A DNA stretch of 56,892 nt from Planctomycetia bacterium (GTDB lineage Bacteria; Planctomycetota; Planctomycetia; Planctomycetales; Planctomycetaceae), in NCBI GenBank assembly GCA_016200145.1, contig JACQFH010000130.1, forward strand, positions 1-56,892. Reading direction: 5' to 3'. Shown piece after piece: positions 36,160 to 45,812 of the stretch. The notes beneath the pieces were generated by a model, which saw only the letters and a program-made list of their open reading frames with translations, searched no databases and was not told the origin of the DNA. The position numbers and the translations under genes were made by a program. Each line of letters begins with the position of its first letter. Within the stretch, counting starts at the first letter, position 1.

Positions 36160-37101
36160 TTACGCAACTTGGGCGATCGGCCGGCGCCGGCAGAGCAAGT
36201 TCGTGAACAGTAGATCGTGGTCGGGCTCGACGGGCAACCGCAGCAACAACGACTCCGGATCGGCCGGCAGGATCCGGTGTGTCGCTTCGTCGATGACGTC
36301 GACGTCGAAGCCCAGGGCCAAGAGCTGGTTCAGGAATTGTCTGGGGTCGTCGCCGCACAGGGTCAGGCCGCGCGGCCAGAACTCGGTGACGATCCGCAGG
36401 TTCGGGGCGCTGTTCGCGATCAGGCGTTGCATGCCGCGCCAGGCGCGGGCCTCTGCCCCCTGGATGTCCATTTTGATGAAATTAACGGGACGGGCGACGT
36501 CGGCGAAAAAGTCGTCGAGTGCCAGGCACGCCGTTTCAATCACCTGGCGACCGTCGTGGGAATCGTAGATGCGGTGGTCGCCGCGATTGCCGTCGTTGCG
36601 GAAAAGCCGCAGCGATCCGGACCGTTCCGACACGGCGCAGGGAACGCAGGTGACATTGTCATAGCCATTCTGCAGAACGTTGCGCTTGAGCAGGCTGAAA
36701 TTACGGGGATCAGGCTCGAACGCATAAACGTGCCCCGCGGGGCCGACTCGGCGCGCGAACAGCAGCGTGTAGTAGCCAATATTGGCTCCTACGTCGACGA
36801 CGATGTCTCCCGCGCGAACTTCGTTCAGCACCAGTTCGGTTTCGAGATGTTCGAACGAGCCCTCGACGCAGAGGCGGGGCGATACGACGGTGTCGTCGGG
36901 ATCCAGCGCCATGTGATGCCCATACACCCATCCGTGCGACCGCGCGCGGCGAGCCAGAAATGGAATCGGCTCGCAGAGCGAGACGATTCTGGCTTCGAAC
37001 TTTTCAAATCGGTCCTGCTGTTCGACGAGGTGTCGCCGCAATCCACCTGAGCGCAGCAGCCACGCGATGTTCTGCAACAGAGCCTGGAACTTGCGGATCA
37101 T
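36160..37101 (-). CDS. FkbM-family methyltransferase
   Basis: The SAM-binding motif VVDVGANIGYYTLLFARRVG is followed by VYAFEPDPRNFSLLKRNV and the family landmark FIKMDIQGAEARAWRGM. The 313-residue length includes an N-terminal ~70-residue extension. FkbM enzymes commonly O-methylate sugars or other hydroxyls. It is divergent from the glycan cluster that starts at 37322, so it probably modifies the same surface polymer. Confidence 0.9.
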   Translation of the reverse strand: MIRKFQALLQNIAWLLRSGGLRRHLVEQQDRFEKFEARIVSLCEPIPFLARRARSHGWVYGHHMALDPDDTVVSPRLCVEGSFEHLETELVLNEVRAGDIVVDVGANIGYYTLLFARRVGPAGHVYAFEPDPRNFSLLKRNVLQNGYDNVTCVPCAVSERSGSLRLFRNDGNRGDHRIYDSHDGRQVIETACLALDDFFADVARPVNFIKMDIQGAEARAWRGMQRLIANSAPNLRIVTEFWPRGLTLCGDDPRQFLNQLLALGFDVDVIDEATHRILPADPESLLLRLPVEPDHDLLFTNLLCRRRPIAQVA

Positions 37102-37321
37102 GCTGCCAGCTTCTCCAGTCTGCGCAAACTTGCGAATTGGCGGATTCTTCGGAAAAAACGAAAAAGTCGCGTCATACCCAAATAATCGGCTTAACCCTCA
37201 AACTGACTCCAACCGATTCAACTGACAATTCGGAAAGCATTGCGCAGCAGGCTGCGAATGAATTCCTGCGGAGTTGGACGGCAATTTGTATTCACGAGCA
37301 GACGTCGGGGGGCGTGACGAC
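37102..37321. other. Divergent intergenic region between fkbM-like and glycosyltransferase genes
   Basis: These 220 bases are AT-richer than the flanking genes and must hold the promoters for both directions. No clear -35/-10 pair could be chosen, and no gene is seen. Confidence 0.4.
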
Positions 37322-38773
37322 ATGAGCCAGCGGTGTGCGATTCTCGTGTCCGGGTACGGCAGCGGTGCGACCAGCGGCCGAAATCTGGGCAGTCCGGGCT
37401 ATTCCTACGATTTCGTCGTGAAACTATTCGAGCCGCTGTTCCGACAGTGCGGCGAGTTCCAGTTAGTCGATGCGCCGGAAAGTGAATTGGGGGAACGGAT
37501 TGCGGCTGCGCGCAGAAACGGCCTCGAACCGTTGTTCCTGTGCTTTCGCGGCCTGCACGACGTGGTGGCCGCCGAAGGCGCCCCGACCATTGTCGTGCCC
37601 GCCTGGGAATTCCCCGACGTTCCCGATCATGCCTTCGACGGAAACTGGCGCAACGACTGGGTGCGGGTCGCCAATGAAAGCGCCCGGGTCATCGTGCACG
37701 GAGAATTCACGCGGGAGGCATTCGCGCGATGCGGCGTGCGTTCGCCGATCTCGGTGGTCCCCGTCCCGACTCCGACAGAGTACTTCGGGGTGGCTGAATG
37801 GGAACCGCAAGAGCAGGTCCGCATCGAGCGCCCGGCCATTGTGCTGGGGGGGAATTCGCCCACCGCGAGCGTGCGCATCGATTCAGCGGCTGACCGCGCA
37901 CTGGCGGCGGCGCCGGCCTCGCCTCGCCGCGACTTGCGAGCCCTGATCCGCAGCCTGCTGCGGCAGGCCTACACGCGCATCGCGCGCCCGCTGCTGCCGC
38001 ATTGGCTGGATCGCGGCCTGACCGAAGGGGGGAGCACGGCGCTGCGGGAACTCTTCAGCAACGGAATCATCGAAAACGACACGGCGTCGGCGATTGATCT
38101 TTCGGGAGTCGTTTACACGAGCATCTTCAATCCTCGCGATGGTCGCAAGAACTGGGACGACCTGCTGACGGCGTTTCTGATCGGGCTGCGGGATCGTTCC
38201 GACGCCACACTGGTCCTCAAGCTGATCGGGCGCGACCGGCGCCGGGCGAACGAAATTCTGGCGCGATACCGCGGATTGAATCTCAGCCATCGCTGCCGGC
38301 TGGTGATCGTCACCGACTACCTGTCGGACGACGAAATGCTCGAGCTGACGCGTGGCTCGACCTACTACGTGACGTCGACTCGGGCCGAAGGCAATTGCCT
38401 GCCGCTCATGAACTACCTCGCGGCCGGGCGCCCCTCGATTTCGCCGAGTCACACGGCGATCGGCGACTATTTCTCGAACCGGATGGGTTTCGTCGTGGAA
38501 TCGCACGCCGAACCGTGCGCCTGGCCGCACGATACGCGACTGCGCAGCCGGACGACGTGGCACCGGCTCGTGTGGCCCTCGCTGGTGGAGGCGTTTCGCG
38601 AGAGTTACCGGGTGGCACGGTTCGACCGGGCGCGGATGCGCGCAATGGCGGCGGCGGCGCGCGAAATGTCGTGGGACCGGCACCACCCGACGCGCGTGCT
38701 GCCGCACCTGGCGGCGGCCCTCGCACAGACTGTGCCGGCGCCGGCGTTCGAGCCGCGGCGGGCCGCCGCCTGA
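37322..38773 (+). CDS. Glycosyltransferase, GT-B fold (GT4-like)
   Basis: The 483-residue protein has an N-terminal acceptor half (ILVSGYGSGATSGRNLG) and a C-terminal donor half with VYTSIFNPRDGRKNWDDLL, LVLKLIGRDRR and the donor motif region RAEGNCLPLMNYLAAGRPS. In that motif the usual second Glu of E-x7-E is Asn (EGNCLPLMN), which may alter donor choice. The ATG at 37322 is taken rather than the upstream in-frame codon at 37274. It is the first gene of the + strand glycan operon. Confidence 0.8.
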   Translation: MSQRCAILVSGYGSGATSGRNLGSPGYSYDFVVKLFEPLFRQCGEFQLVDAPESELGERIAAARRNGLEPLFLCFRGLHDVVAAEGAPTIVVPAWEFPDVPDHAFDGNWRNDWVRVANESARVIVHGEFTREAFARCGVRSPISVVPVPTPTEYFGVAEWEPQEQVRIERPAIVLGGNSPTASVRIDSAADRALAAAPASPRRDLRALIRSLLRQAYTRIARPLLPHWLDRGLTEGGSTALRELFSNGIIENDTASAIDLSGVVYTSIFNPRDGRKNWDDLLTAFLIGLRDRSDATLVLKLIGRDRRRANEILARYRGLNLSHRCRLVIVTDYLSDDEMLELTRGSTYYVTSTRAEGNCLPLMNYLAAGRPSISPSHTAIGDYFSNRMGFVVESHAEPCAWPHDTRLRSRTTWHRLVWPSLVEAFRESYRVARFDRARMRAMAAAAREMSWDRHHPTRVLPHLAAALAQTVPAPAFEPRRAAA

Positions 38774-38788
38774 AGCGATGTTGGGTCT

Positions 38789-39616
38789 GTGACAGAGAAG
38801 CTATCAGCAAGGTTGATCAACGTCATGCAAGCTGTTTCCAGTTATTTGTCGGAAATCTGGGCGACGCGCCGTTTCTGGTCGTCGCTGGCGGTGCTCGATT
38901 TGCGGAAGCGTTACCACCGTTCGGCGCTGGGAATGGGCTGGGGACTGATTCAGCCGATGGCGATGGCGGCCGTCGTGTGCGGCGTGTTTGTCGGGGCGTT
39001 CCGCACCGATTTTGCGTCACACTTTCTGTACGTGCTGATCGGCATGTGCCTGTGGAATTTTCTGGCGACCGCGTTGCGTGACGGTGCGGGGTGCCTGTTC
39101 TGGAGCGAAACGTACCTGCGGCAGCAGCGGGCGCCGCTGGCGATCTACCCGTTGCGGGTCGTGTTGTCGGCCGCCATGCACCTGCTTGTCGCACTGGCGC
39201 CCATCGTGATCTGGACGACAGCCGTCAGCCGGACGGCGACGCTGCCGGGGCTCCTTGCCTTGCCTGCGTCGTTTGCCCTGTTGTTGCTGCTGGCGTGGGG
39301 ACTGGCCACCGTGGCGGGAATCGTCAACGTCTACGTCACCGACACGGCCCAGTTTCTCGAGGTCGGGCTGCAACTGGCCTTCTACGCCACTCCCATCATT
39401 TACCGTCCCGAATTCTTGCGAGACCGCGGCCACGGCTGGGTCGTCGACCTGAACCCGATTGCAGGGGCGATCGAGATGATCCGCAGCCCCGTGCTGACTG
39501 GGGCCGCGCCAGGCTGGGAGGCCTGCGGGCTGGTCGCGTTTTCCACAATCGTCGTCTGGGGTCTCGCCGCCGCGCTGATCGCCGCGTGCGAGCGAACGAT
39601 CATCTTCAGGTTGTAA
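38789..39616 (+). CDS. ABC-2 transporter permease for polysaccharide export (Wzm-like)
   Basis: About six membrane segments are visible in 275 residues. The conserved N-terminal motif LAVLDLRKRYHRSALGMGWG and a C-terminal YATPIIYRPEFL... LNPIAGAIEMIRSPVL region match the Wzm/TagG/RfbD family. It forms the inner-membrane channel for a lipid-linked glycan together with the ATPase that follows 26 bp later. The GTG at 38789 or the ATG at 38825 could be the start; neither has a strong ribosome binding site. Confidence 0.9.
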   Translation: MTEKLSARLINVMQAVSSYLSEIWATRRFWSSLAVLDLRKRYHRSALGMGWGLIQPMAMAAVVCGVFVGAFRTDFASHFLYVLIGMCLWNFLATALRDGAGCLFWSETYLRQQRAPLAIYPLRVVLSAAMHLLVALAPIVIWTTAVSRTATLPGLLALPASFALLLLLAWGLATVAGIVNVYVTDTAQFLEVGLQLAFYATPIIYRPEFLRDRGHGWVVDLNPIAGAIEMIRSPVLTGAAPGWEACGLVAFSTIVVWGLAAALIAACERTIIFRL

Positions 39617-39642
39617 TCATTCAAAAAACAGGAGCGCCAAGC

Positions 39643-40407
39643 GTGGCATCGGTCGTACTCGAACAGGCATCGCTCACCTTTCAGGTCACGCCGCACGGGC
39701 CGGTCCGCTGGCGCGATCTGGTCGCCGACCGGCTGCGCCGCAGCGGCGAGGCGCGGATCCAGAAGGTGCAGGCGCTGCGCGAGATCGATTTCCGGCTGTC
39801 GGACGGGGACCGGGTGGGGATCGTCGGTCATAACGGGGCCGGCAAGAGCACGCTGCTGAAAATTCTGGCCGACATCTATCCGCTGACGCAGGGAACACGC
39901 CGGGTCGAAGGACGCGTCAGCGCGCTGTTCGACATCGCGCTGGGGTTTGAACTCGATGCGACGGGGTGGGAGAACATCCGCTACCGCGGCTACCTGCAGG
40001 GGCAGACACGGCGCGGCGTGCGCCGCAAACAGGCGGAAGTCGCCGAATTCAGCGAGTTGGGTCGCGCGCTCGAATTGCCGGTGCGATACTATTCCGACGG
40101 CATGCGGGTGCGGCTGGCGTTTTCGATTGCGACGGCCATCGAGCCTGATATTCTGCTCGTCGACGAGGCGTTCAATGCGGGTGACATTGCCTTTCGCTCG
40201 AAGGCGCGGAGGCGGCTGAACGACGTCATGCGCCGGGCCAGCATCGTGGTCGCCGTCAGTCACGAGCTCGACGTTTTGCGGCAGTTGTGCGACCTGCTGT
40301 TGTGGCTCGATCAGGGGCAGGTGCGGGCCTTCGGCCGGGCGGACGACGTACTGCGACAGTACCAGGAGTTTTTTGAAACACGCCGCCCCGCTGCCGTCGC
40401 GGCGTAG
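39643..40407 (+). CDS. ABC transporter ATPase for polysaccharide export (Wzt-like)
   Basis: The GTG at 39643 is preceded by GGAG at 8-base spacing, giving 254 residues. Motifs are Walker A GHNGAGKST (62-70), signature YSDGMRVRLAFS and Walker B DILLVDEAF. The N-terminal leader before the Walker A is typical of the Wzt/TagH group. It ends shortly after the nucleotide-binding domain, so it lacks the extra C-terminal sugar-binding domain of Wzt proteins that recognise a chain-end cap. Export then probably does not depend on a terminal modification. Confidence 0.92.
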   Translation: MASVVLEQASLTFQVTPHGPVRWRDLVADRLRRSGEARIQKVQALREIDFRLSDGDRVGIVGHNGAGKSTLLKILADIYPLTQGTRRVEGRVSALFDIALGFELDATGWENIRYRGYLQGQTRRGVRRKQAEVAEFSELGRALELPVRYYSDGMRVRLAFSIATAIEPDILLVDEAFNAGDIAFRSKARRRLNDVMRRASIVVAVSHELDVLRQLCDLLLWLDQGQVRAFGRADDVLRQYQEFFETRRPAAVAA

Positions 40408-40426
40408 GGCCAACGGAGAATTTCAC

Positions 40427-41596
40427 GTGCGGATCGTCGTCAGCTTGCTGAACTTCCGACCGGGCTGCATTGGCGGCACCGAAACGTACCTGCGCGAGCT
40501 GGTCGCCAACCTGTCGGCCGCAGCGGGTCGCGACGAAATCGTCCTCGTCGTCGACCGCGACATTGCGCCGGAATTTCGGACACCAGGGGTCGGGCTGGCG
40601 GTCGTCGACGCCGGGGCGCGGTCGGTCGTGTGCCAGAGATTTCTGGAAGCGACGACACCGTACCAGGCGCGCGGGATCTCTCGCGTCTTCGAAGACCTTG
40701 CGCCCGACGTGGCGCTGTTTCCCCAGCAGGTGATTTTTCCCAAGCAGGTCCCCTGCCCCGCGGTCGTCGTGGTTCACGACCTGTACCACCTGCAACTTCC
40801 GGAAAATCTGACGGTGCTGCAGCGCTGGTATCGGAAGTCGATCTATCAGCATTCGCTGAATTCCGCCGATCGAATTATCACCGTCTCGGATTACACTCGT
40901 CGCAGCCTGATCGCGCATTACTCTCTGGACGATCGTGCCGCACAGATCGAGACGGTGCACCACGGTTTCCGATTATTCGAGCCGGGCTCTGCGGCTCAAG
41001 CGACTGATGAGAGCACGTCGGCACACCCGTTCATTTACTATCCGGCCGTCAGCCACCCGCACAAAAACCATTTGCAGCTCTTTCGGGCAATTTCCCGGCT
41101 GAATGCTGTGGGCGAGTTCCCGTACCGCGTTCTGCTGTCGGGCGCGAAAACCCGGCATTGGCCGAAGCTGGAACACGAAATCCGGCGGCTCGGACTGCGC
41201 CGCGTGGTGGAGCATCTGGGTTTCCTGCCGTACAGCCGCGTGCAGGCGCTGTACCGGGCCGCGAGCGCAGTGGTCTTTCCGTCGAGCTACGAGGGTTTCG
41301 GTATACCCGTCGTCGAAGCCGCGACGCTGGGGAAGAAAGTGATCACGTCGGATATCGAGGTCTTTCGCGAGCTGGGGGTGCCTGCGGCGTTTCGAATCAA
41401 CTTCGACGACGCGCGGGAATTGCAGGGGGCTCTCGCGCACCCTGGCCGCACGGTGCTGGAGCGCCCCGTTCAGTCGTGGGCAGAAACCACGCGCCAGACG
41501 CTGGCCATCGTGCGCAAGGCGGCAGCCGGCGCCTGGACGGTCAGCAGCGAGCCCGCCTGGACCGGCGACGACGCGATTTCCGCCAGGGCAGCGTGA
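40427..41596 (+). CDS. Glycosyltransferase family 4 protein
   Basis: The GTG at 40427 has GGAG 8 bases upstream, giving 389 residues. The N-terminal half starts MRIVVSLLNFRPGCIGGTETY (landmark GGTETY), contains VVVVHDLYHL and DRIITVSDYTRRSL, and leads into the donor half: PHKNHLQLFRAI, GFLPYSRVQALYRAA and the intact E-x7-E motif YEGFGIPVVEA. This is a retaining GT-B enzyme that adds a sugar to the exported polymer. Confidence 0.9.
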   Translation: MRIVVSLLNFRPGCIGGTETYLRELVANLSAAAGRDEIVLVVDRDIAPEFRTPGVGLAVVDAGARSVVCQRFLEATTPYQARGISRVFEDLAPDVALFPQQVIFPKQVPCPAVVVVHDLYHLQLPENLTVLQRWYRKSIYQHSLNSADRIITVSDYTRRSLIAHYSLDDRAAQIETVHHGFRLFEPGSAAQATDESTSAHPFIYYPAVSHPHKNHLQLFRAISRLNAVGEFPYRVLLSGAKTRHWPKLEHEIRRLGLRRVVEHLGFLPYSRVQALYRAASAVVFPSSYEGFGIPVVEAATLGKKVITSDIEVFRELGVPAAFRINFDDARELQGALAHPGRTVLERPVQSWAETTRQTLAIVRKAAAGAWTVSSEPAWTGDDAISARAA

Positions 41597-41739
41597 AATT
41601 GCCCATCCTGCCCCGGCAAAATACCCGGAAAAATCCTCAAGGACCGAACAACCTGCGCCGATGGAAAGTACAGCGCATCTTCACAGGCCGGGCGCCTGGC
41701 GCGCCCGTATTGAATCTCTCCGAGACCGGGAATTGATGT

Positions 41740-43095
41740 ATGGCTGCCGCGAACACAGACAGTGAGAATTCTTGCAGCCCGGGGGACGGCGGCGGCGCGG
41801 ATCGGGCGCCACTGACACGCATCGGGACATTTTTGAACCCCGATCGGGCTCGAGTCCTGAAAGTCGTTTCGTGGGGTGCAATCGTCGCGTGGTGCGTGTG
41901 GTGGGGCGCGAGCATTCACCAGAACACGCTCATCGGGGCCAAACGGGCCTGGTTTGCCCCGCCGTACTTCGGAATCGATTACCTGTACAACGTCGACTAT
42001 CCAACGCGCGTCTGGCTCTCGGGGAAAGACCCCTACGAAGACAAGTCGCATCTGTTCGTCTATCCGCCGCCGGTCACCAGGATGTTCGCCTGGTGCAAGT
42101 ATTTTACGCCCGAGCAATCGCTCGTGATCTGGATCGTGGCGCTGGGGCTGATGGCCGCGGGAGGCGCGTGGGCGGCCTGTGTGGCCCGCCGTCGGCTGGG
42201 GCTGTCTCCGATCCCCGTGACGACGGCGATCGCCGCCATCGGCTTCAGCACGCCGGTGGTATTTGCGATGGAGCGCGGGAATTATGACCTGGTTACGGTG
42301 CCGCTGGTCATCGCGGCACTGGCGGTGATGAAGAAAAAGACGTGGTGGGCCGACGTGCTTGGCGGCGCGATCCTGGCGATCGCTCCGTGGGCGAAGATCT
42401 ATCCGGGGCTGCTGGGAGTGGGACTCGTGGGCCTGCGCCGCTGGGGGGCGCTGGCCAGCTTCGTCGCCTGCGGGGCCGCGATCGGGCTGGTGACTCTCGA
42501 AGAGAACAAGCGGTTCCTGGTGAACAACGACCTGCACTTGGCCATCACCAAGTACATTTCGGACGGTTCCCCCGAAGGGGCCATCTGCCCCTGGAACCAC
42601 TCGCTGACCGATCACTGGAAACGCATCTGGGCCAGAACCCCGCTGCGTCCCTTGCGGCGGATCGACGGGCGGATTGCCGCCGCGCTCATTCTGGGCCCAC
42701 CCCTCGTGTGGGTCTCGTGGCATGTTTTCCGCTGCACGCGGCGGGAAAAGCTGGCATTCCCCTATCTGATGTGGGTCGTCGCGCTGGCCACGTTTGTGCC
42801 GCCGGTCTCCAACGACTATTCGCTGTTCTTTCTGCCGCTGACGGCGCTGGCGGTCTGGTCCCGTCGGGATCCGCTGTTGATTCAATTGACGATGTACGCG
42901 CTCGTGCTGTGGTGGCAGCCGATCGGGCTGCCGATCAACGGCCGGCTGCTGATCCTGGTAAAAATCGCCGGACTCCTGGCGATGGGGGTCAGCCTGGCGG
43001 AACGTGCGCTGGAACAGCAGGCAGCTCAATCGGCCGGTGGCGCCGAAAAACCGCCAGCCGGGGTGACGGAATCACATCTGCCGCTGGCCGCCTGA
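41740..43095 (+). CDS. GT87-type (DUF2029) membrane glycosyltransferase
   Basis: The 451-residue protein has about nine to eleven hydrophobic segments. The first loop contains GIDYLYNVDYPTRVWLSGKDPY, with the Asp residues typical of GT-C enzymes (landmark DYLYNVDY and GKDPY). YPPPVTRMF and MERGNYDLV are further DUF2029/GT87 landmarks. GT87 members include PimE and the mycobacterial arabinosyltransferase AftC, which use polyprenyl-phosphate sugars. The - strand operon beyond 45813 could make such a donor. A specific sugar is not shown by the sequence. Confidence 0.8.
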   Translation: MAAANTDSENSCSPGDGGGADRAPLTRIGTFLNPDRARVLKVVSWGAIVAWCVWWGASIHQNTLIGAKRAWFAPPYFGIDYLYNVDYPTRVWLSGKDPYEDKSHLFVYPPPVTRMFAWCKYFTPEQSLVIWIVALGLMAAGGAWAACVARRRLGLSPIPVTTAIAAIGFSTPVVFAMERGNYDLVTVPLVIAALAVMKKKTWWADVLGGAILAIAPWAKIYPGLLGVGLVGLRRWGALASFVACGAAIGLVTLEENKRFLVNNDLHLAITKYISDGSPEGAICPWNHSLTDHWKRIWARTPLRPLRRIDGRIAAALILGPPLVWVSWHVFRCTRREKLAFPYLMWVVALATFVPPVSNDYSLFFLPLTALAVWSRRDPLLIQLTMYALVLWWQPIGLPINGRLLILVKIAGLLAMGVSLAERALEQQAAQSAGGAEKPPAGVTESHLPLAA

Positions 43096-43145
43096 TTTGA
43101 GGTCAGCCACTCGACCGAACGCTCTACAAAACGGGCGCCATTCTC

Positions 43146-44588
43146 ATGCTCTTCTGTTCCGAACGGTTCTTTCTATTCTTTCTCGTGGTGTTCGCCGCGT
43201 ACTGGTCGATGCCCTGGCATCGCCTTCGCGTGTGGCTTCTGCTTCTGGCCAGCTTTTACTTTTATGCGAGCTGGAATCAATGGCTGGCGGGGCTGATCTG
43301 CGTTTCTACGGCCCTCGACTACTGGGTGGCGCGCGGCATGGATTCGAGCCCGTCGCCGCGCGTGCGGCGACTGCTGTTGCTGACGAGCATCATCTCGAAC
43401 GTGGGACTGCTGGCGTACTTCAAGTATGCGAATTTCTTTCTGCAGTCGATTGAGCAGGCGCTGCATGCGGCGGGCTCGACCGCGACGCTGCCCGTGCTGC
43501 AGGTGATGCTGCCGATCGGAATTTCGTTTTACACCTTCGAAGCGATCAATTACACGGTTGACGTCTATCGCCGCCAGGTTCCGGCCGAGCGGAACCTGGC
43601 GCATTTCATGCTGTTCATCACGTTCTTTCCGCACCTGGTGGCCGGGCCGATCGTGCGGGCGCGCGACTTCCTGCCTCAGATCCGCCGACCCAAGCGCTGG
43701 AACTGGGCGCAAATGCAATGGGGAACCGGCTATTTCATGCTGGGGCTGTTCAAGAAGCTGGCGATTGCCGATCGCATGGCGCTGTTCGCCGACCCGGTCT
43801 TCGCCGACCCGCAAACTTACGGCACCGGCGCCGTGTGGGCGGCGGTCATCGCGTACGCGGTACAGATCTATTGCGACTTCTCCGGCTACACGGACATGGC
43901 TCTGGGGGCTGCCCATCTGCTGGGTTACCGGCTGGCGAAGAACTTCGACATGCCGTACCTGGCCCCGAACATCTCGATGTTCTGGCGCCGCTGGCACATT
44001 TCGCTGTCGACGTGGCTGCGCGATTATCTGTTCATTCCGCTGGGCGGCAGCCGCAGCAGCGGCGACCCCGCCCGCCAGCGGCGGCGCACCGCATGGAACC
44101 TGATGATCACCATGACACTCGGAGGCCTCTGGCACGGTGCGAGCTGGACGTTCGTCATCTGGGGCATGATCCATGGGGTCCTGCTGATTGCGCACCGCGA
44201 ATTCCGGGATTTCGCAACGCAACGGCCGCGGTTCGACCGGCTGCTCACGGGGATTCCCGGCACGGCCGTGCGGATCGCGGCGACGTTTCTGGCCGTCTGT
44301 GTGGGATGGATTTTCTTCCGCGCGACGACCCTTTCGGCCGCCACGACGATGCTGGGGCGGATGTTTGTTCCGCAGGCGGGCCTCGCTCCGCCTCTGGCGA
44401 CGATCAGCCTGTGGTGGCTGGTCGGCGTAGTCGTCATCGCCCATGCCGCGGGACACTTCGAGCTCTGGAAGCGCGCCGAGCGGCTTATGCCGGCGCCCGT
44501 CGTCGGACTGGGCTATGCGACGGCAGCCACGGCGGCACTGTTTCTGGCGCTCGATTCGGGCAAGGCGTTTATTTACTTCCAGTTCTAG
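43146..44588 (+). CDS. MBOAT-family O-acyltransferase (AlgI-like)
   Basis: The 480-residue integral membrane protein starts MLFCSERFFLFFLVVFAAYW, the usual AlgI-like beginning. It carries the conserved NISMFWRRWHISLSTWLRDY and GGLWHGASWTF motifs, including the presumed catalytic His. AlgI-type proteins move acyl groups, normally acetyl, across the inner membrane for transfer to polysaccharides. The next gene is an SGNH-like protein, the common acetyl-transfer partner. Confidence 0.95.
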   Translation: MLFCSERFFLFFLVVFAAYWSMPWHRLRVWLLLLASFYFYASWNQWLAGLICVSTALDYWVARGMDSSPSPRVRRLLLLTSIISNVGLLAYFKYANFFLQSIEQALHAAGSTATLPVLQVMLPIGISFYTFEAINYTVDVYRRQVPAERNLAHFMLFITFFPHLVAGPIVRARDFLPQIRRPKRWNWAQMQWGTGYFMLGLFKKLAIADRMALFADPVFADPQTYGTGAVWAAVIAYAVQIYCDFSGYTDMALGAAHLLGYRLAKNFDMPYLAPNISMFWRRWHISLSTWLRDYLFIPLGGSRSSGDPARQRRRTAWNLMITMTLGGLWHGASWTFVIWGMIHGVLLIAHREFRDFATQRPRFDRLLTGIPGTAVRIAATFLAVCVGWIFFRATTLSAATTMLGRMFVPQAGLAPPLATISLWWLVGVVVIAHAAGHFELWKRAERLMPAPVVGLGYATAATAALFLALDSGKAFIYFQF

Positions 44589-44621
44589 CATTCGAGAAGC
44601 CGACCCGGCGCGGGGGCGATC

Positions 44622-45806
44622 ATGGACAGGCGGATCAAACCGAGTCAGGCCAGGCCGAGAGCGGCCATTCTGTGGGGCCTGGCGTTTTTTGCCTTGTACC
44701 AGGCGGGGCTGTACGTGGCGATGGAATTGCGGCCGGTTCTGCGCGATCCCGAATATGGCGTCAAGCTCGACCGCCTGAAGGCGCGGATTGCCGAGAAGCC
44801 CGGCGCCGATCCCCTCATCGTGATGCTGGGCAGCTCGCGTGTGTCGTTCGGGTTCCGCTGCGGCGATGGGGACTCCGGCGAGGCGGACAGTCCGCAGCAG
44901 GCGACCGTGCCGGCGGGCGGTGGTTCGGCGGCGCGGCCCCTCGTCTACAATTTCGGAGCATCCGGATTTCCACCGACCGGCCAATTGGTGTATCTCAGGC
45001 GCCTGCTGGCCGACGGAATTCGTCCGCACCTGGTGGTCTGCGAGTACTGGCCGACGCTCGTCGTCGCCGACAGCCGGTTCAACGAAGGGATCGACATCAA
45101 TCGGCTTCGCTGGCTCGACATAGGCCGTCTGGCGAGCGGCGTCACCCGAGTCAGGGATTTCTACAGGCGCTGGGGCCGGGCGCAGATCGTGCCGTGGTAT
45201 TACCACCGCTACCTGTTGTTCAATCACCTGGCGCCAAGTTGGCTCGAGCCGGCGAACCAGATGGACCACCAGTGGCGTCAGATGGATGACTGGGGATGGG
45301 TCAACCAGCCGATGTACGAATCGCGGGGCGTCGACCCGCAACGGCTGCAGGGTGAGATGGACGTCAGCCGCCCCGTTCTGGAGCAGTTTCAACTGCCGGC
45401 TACCGCCGACCGGGCCTTCCGCGACATCATCGACACGTGCCGGGGGAATCAGATCGCCGTGGCGATTATCATCACGCCGGCCGCCAGCCCGATCCGTGGG
45501 CTGTATCGGCCTGAAGCCCTGGCACGGCAGACGGCGTATCTGAAAGATCTCGAGGTCTGCTGCGGCGCCACATTAATCGACGCCAGCGACTGGGTTCCCG
45601 ATGAAGAATTCTTCGAGGGCTGCCACCTGACGCATGCCGGGTCGTCGACGTTCGCCCGCCGATTTCACGAGCGCGTAGTGCAGCCGATGCTGGCCGGCGA
45701 GCGCGACCTGCTGGCCGGCAGCAAGTCGCGATTTGGGCCTGGCCCGGCGGCGAGCGCGATTTCGGCATCGCCCCGTGCCGGCGAAGACCTCATTCGCAGC
45801 CGGTAG
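44622..45806 (+). CDS. Membrane-anchored SGNH-like protein, partner of MBOAT
   Basis: A single membrane segment (residues ~15-35) is followed by a periplasmic domain. GSSRVSF (70-76) stands in for the GDS block and LTHAGSSTFAR supplies the late His of an SGNH hydrolase/acyltransferase, with YNFGASGFPP in between. AlgJ/AlgX-like proteins of this kind finish acetyl transfer onto the glycan. It ends 6 bp from the converging SDR gene. The function is inferred from motifs and from the MBOAT neighbour. Confidence 0.75.
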   Translation: MDRRIKPSQARPRAAILWGLAFFALYQAGLYVAMELRPVLRDPEYGVKLDRLKARIAEKPGADPLIVMLGSSRVSFGFRCGDGDSGEADSPQQATVPAGGGSAARPLVYNFGASGFPPTGQLVYLRRLLADGIRPHLVVCEYWPTLVVADSRFNEGIDINRLRWLDIGRLASGVTRVRDFYRRWGRAQIVPWYYHRYLLFNHLAPSWLEPANQMDHQWRQMDDWGWVNQPMYESRGVDPQRLQGEMDVSRPVLEQFQLPATADRAFRDIIDTCRGNQIAVAIIITPAASPIRGLYRPEALARQTAYLKDLEVCCGATLIDASDWVPDEEFFEGCHLTHAGSSTFARRFHERVVQPMLAGERDLLAGSKSRFGPGPAASAISASPRAGEDLIRSR

Positions 45807-45812
45807 CGGGCA

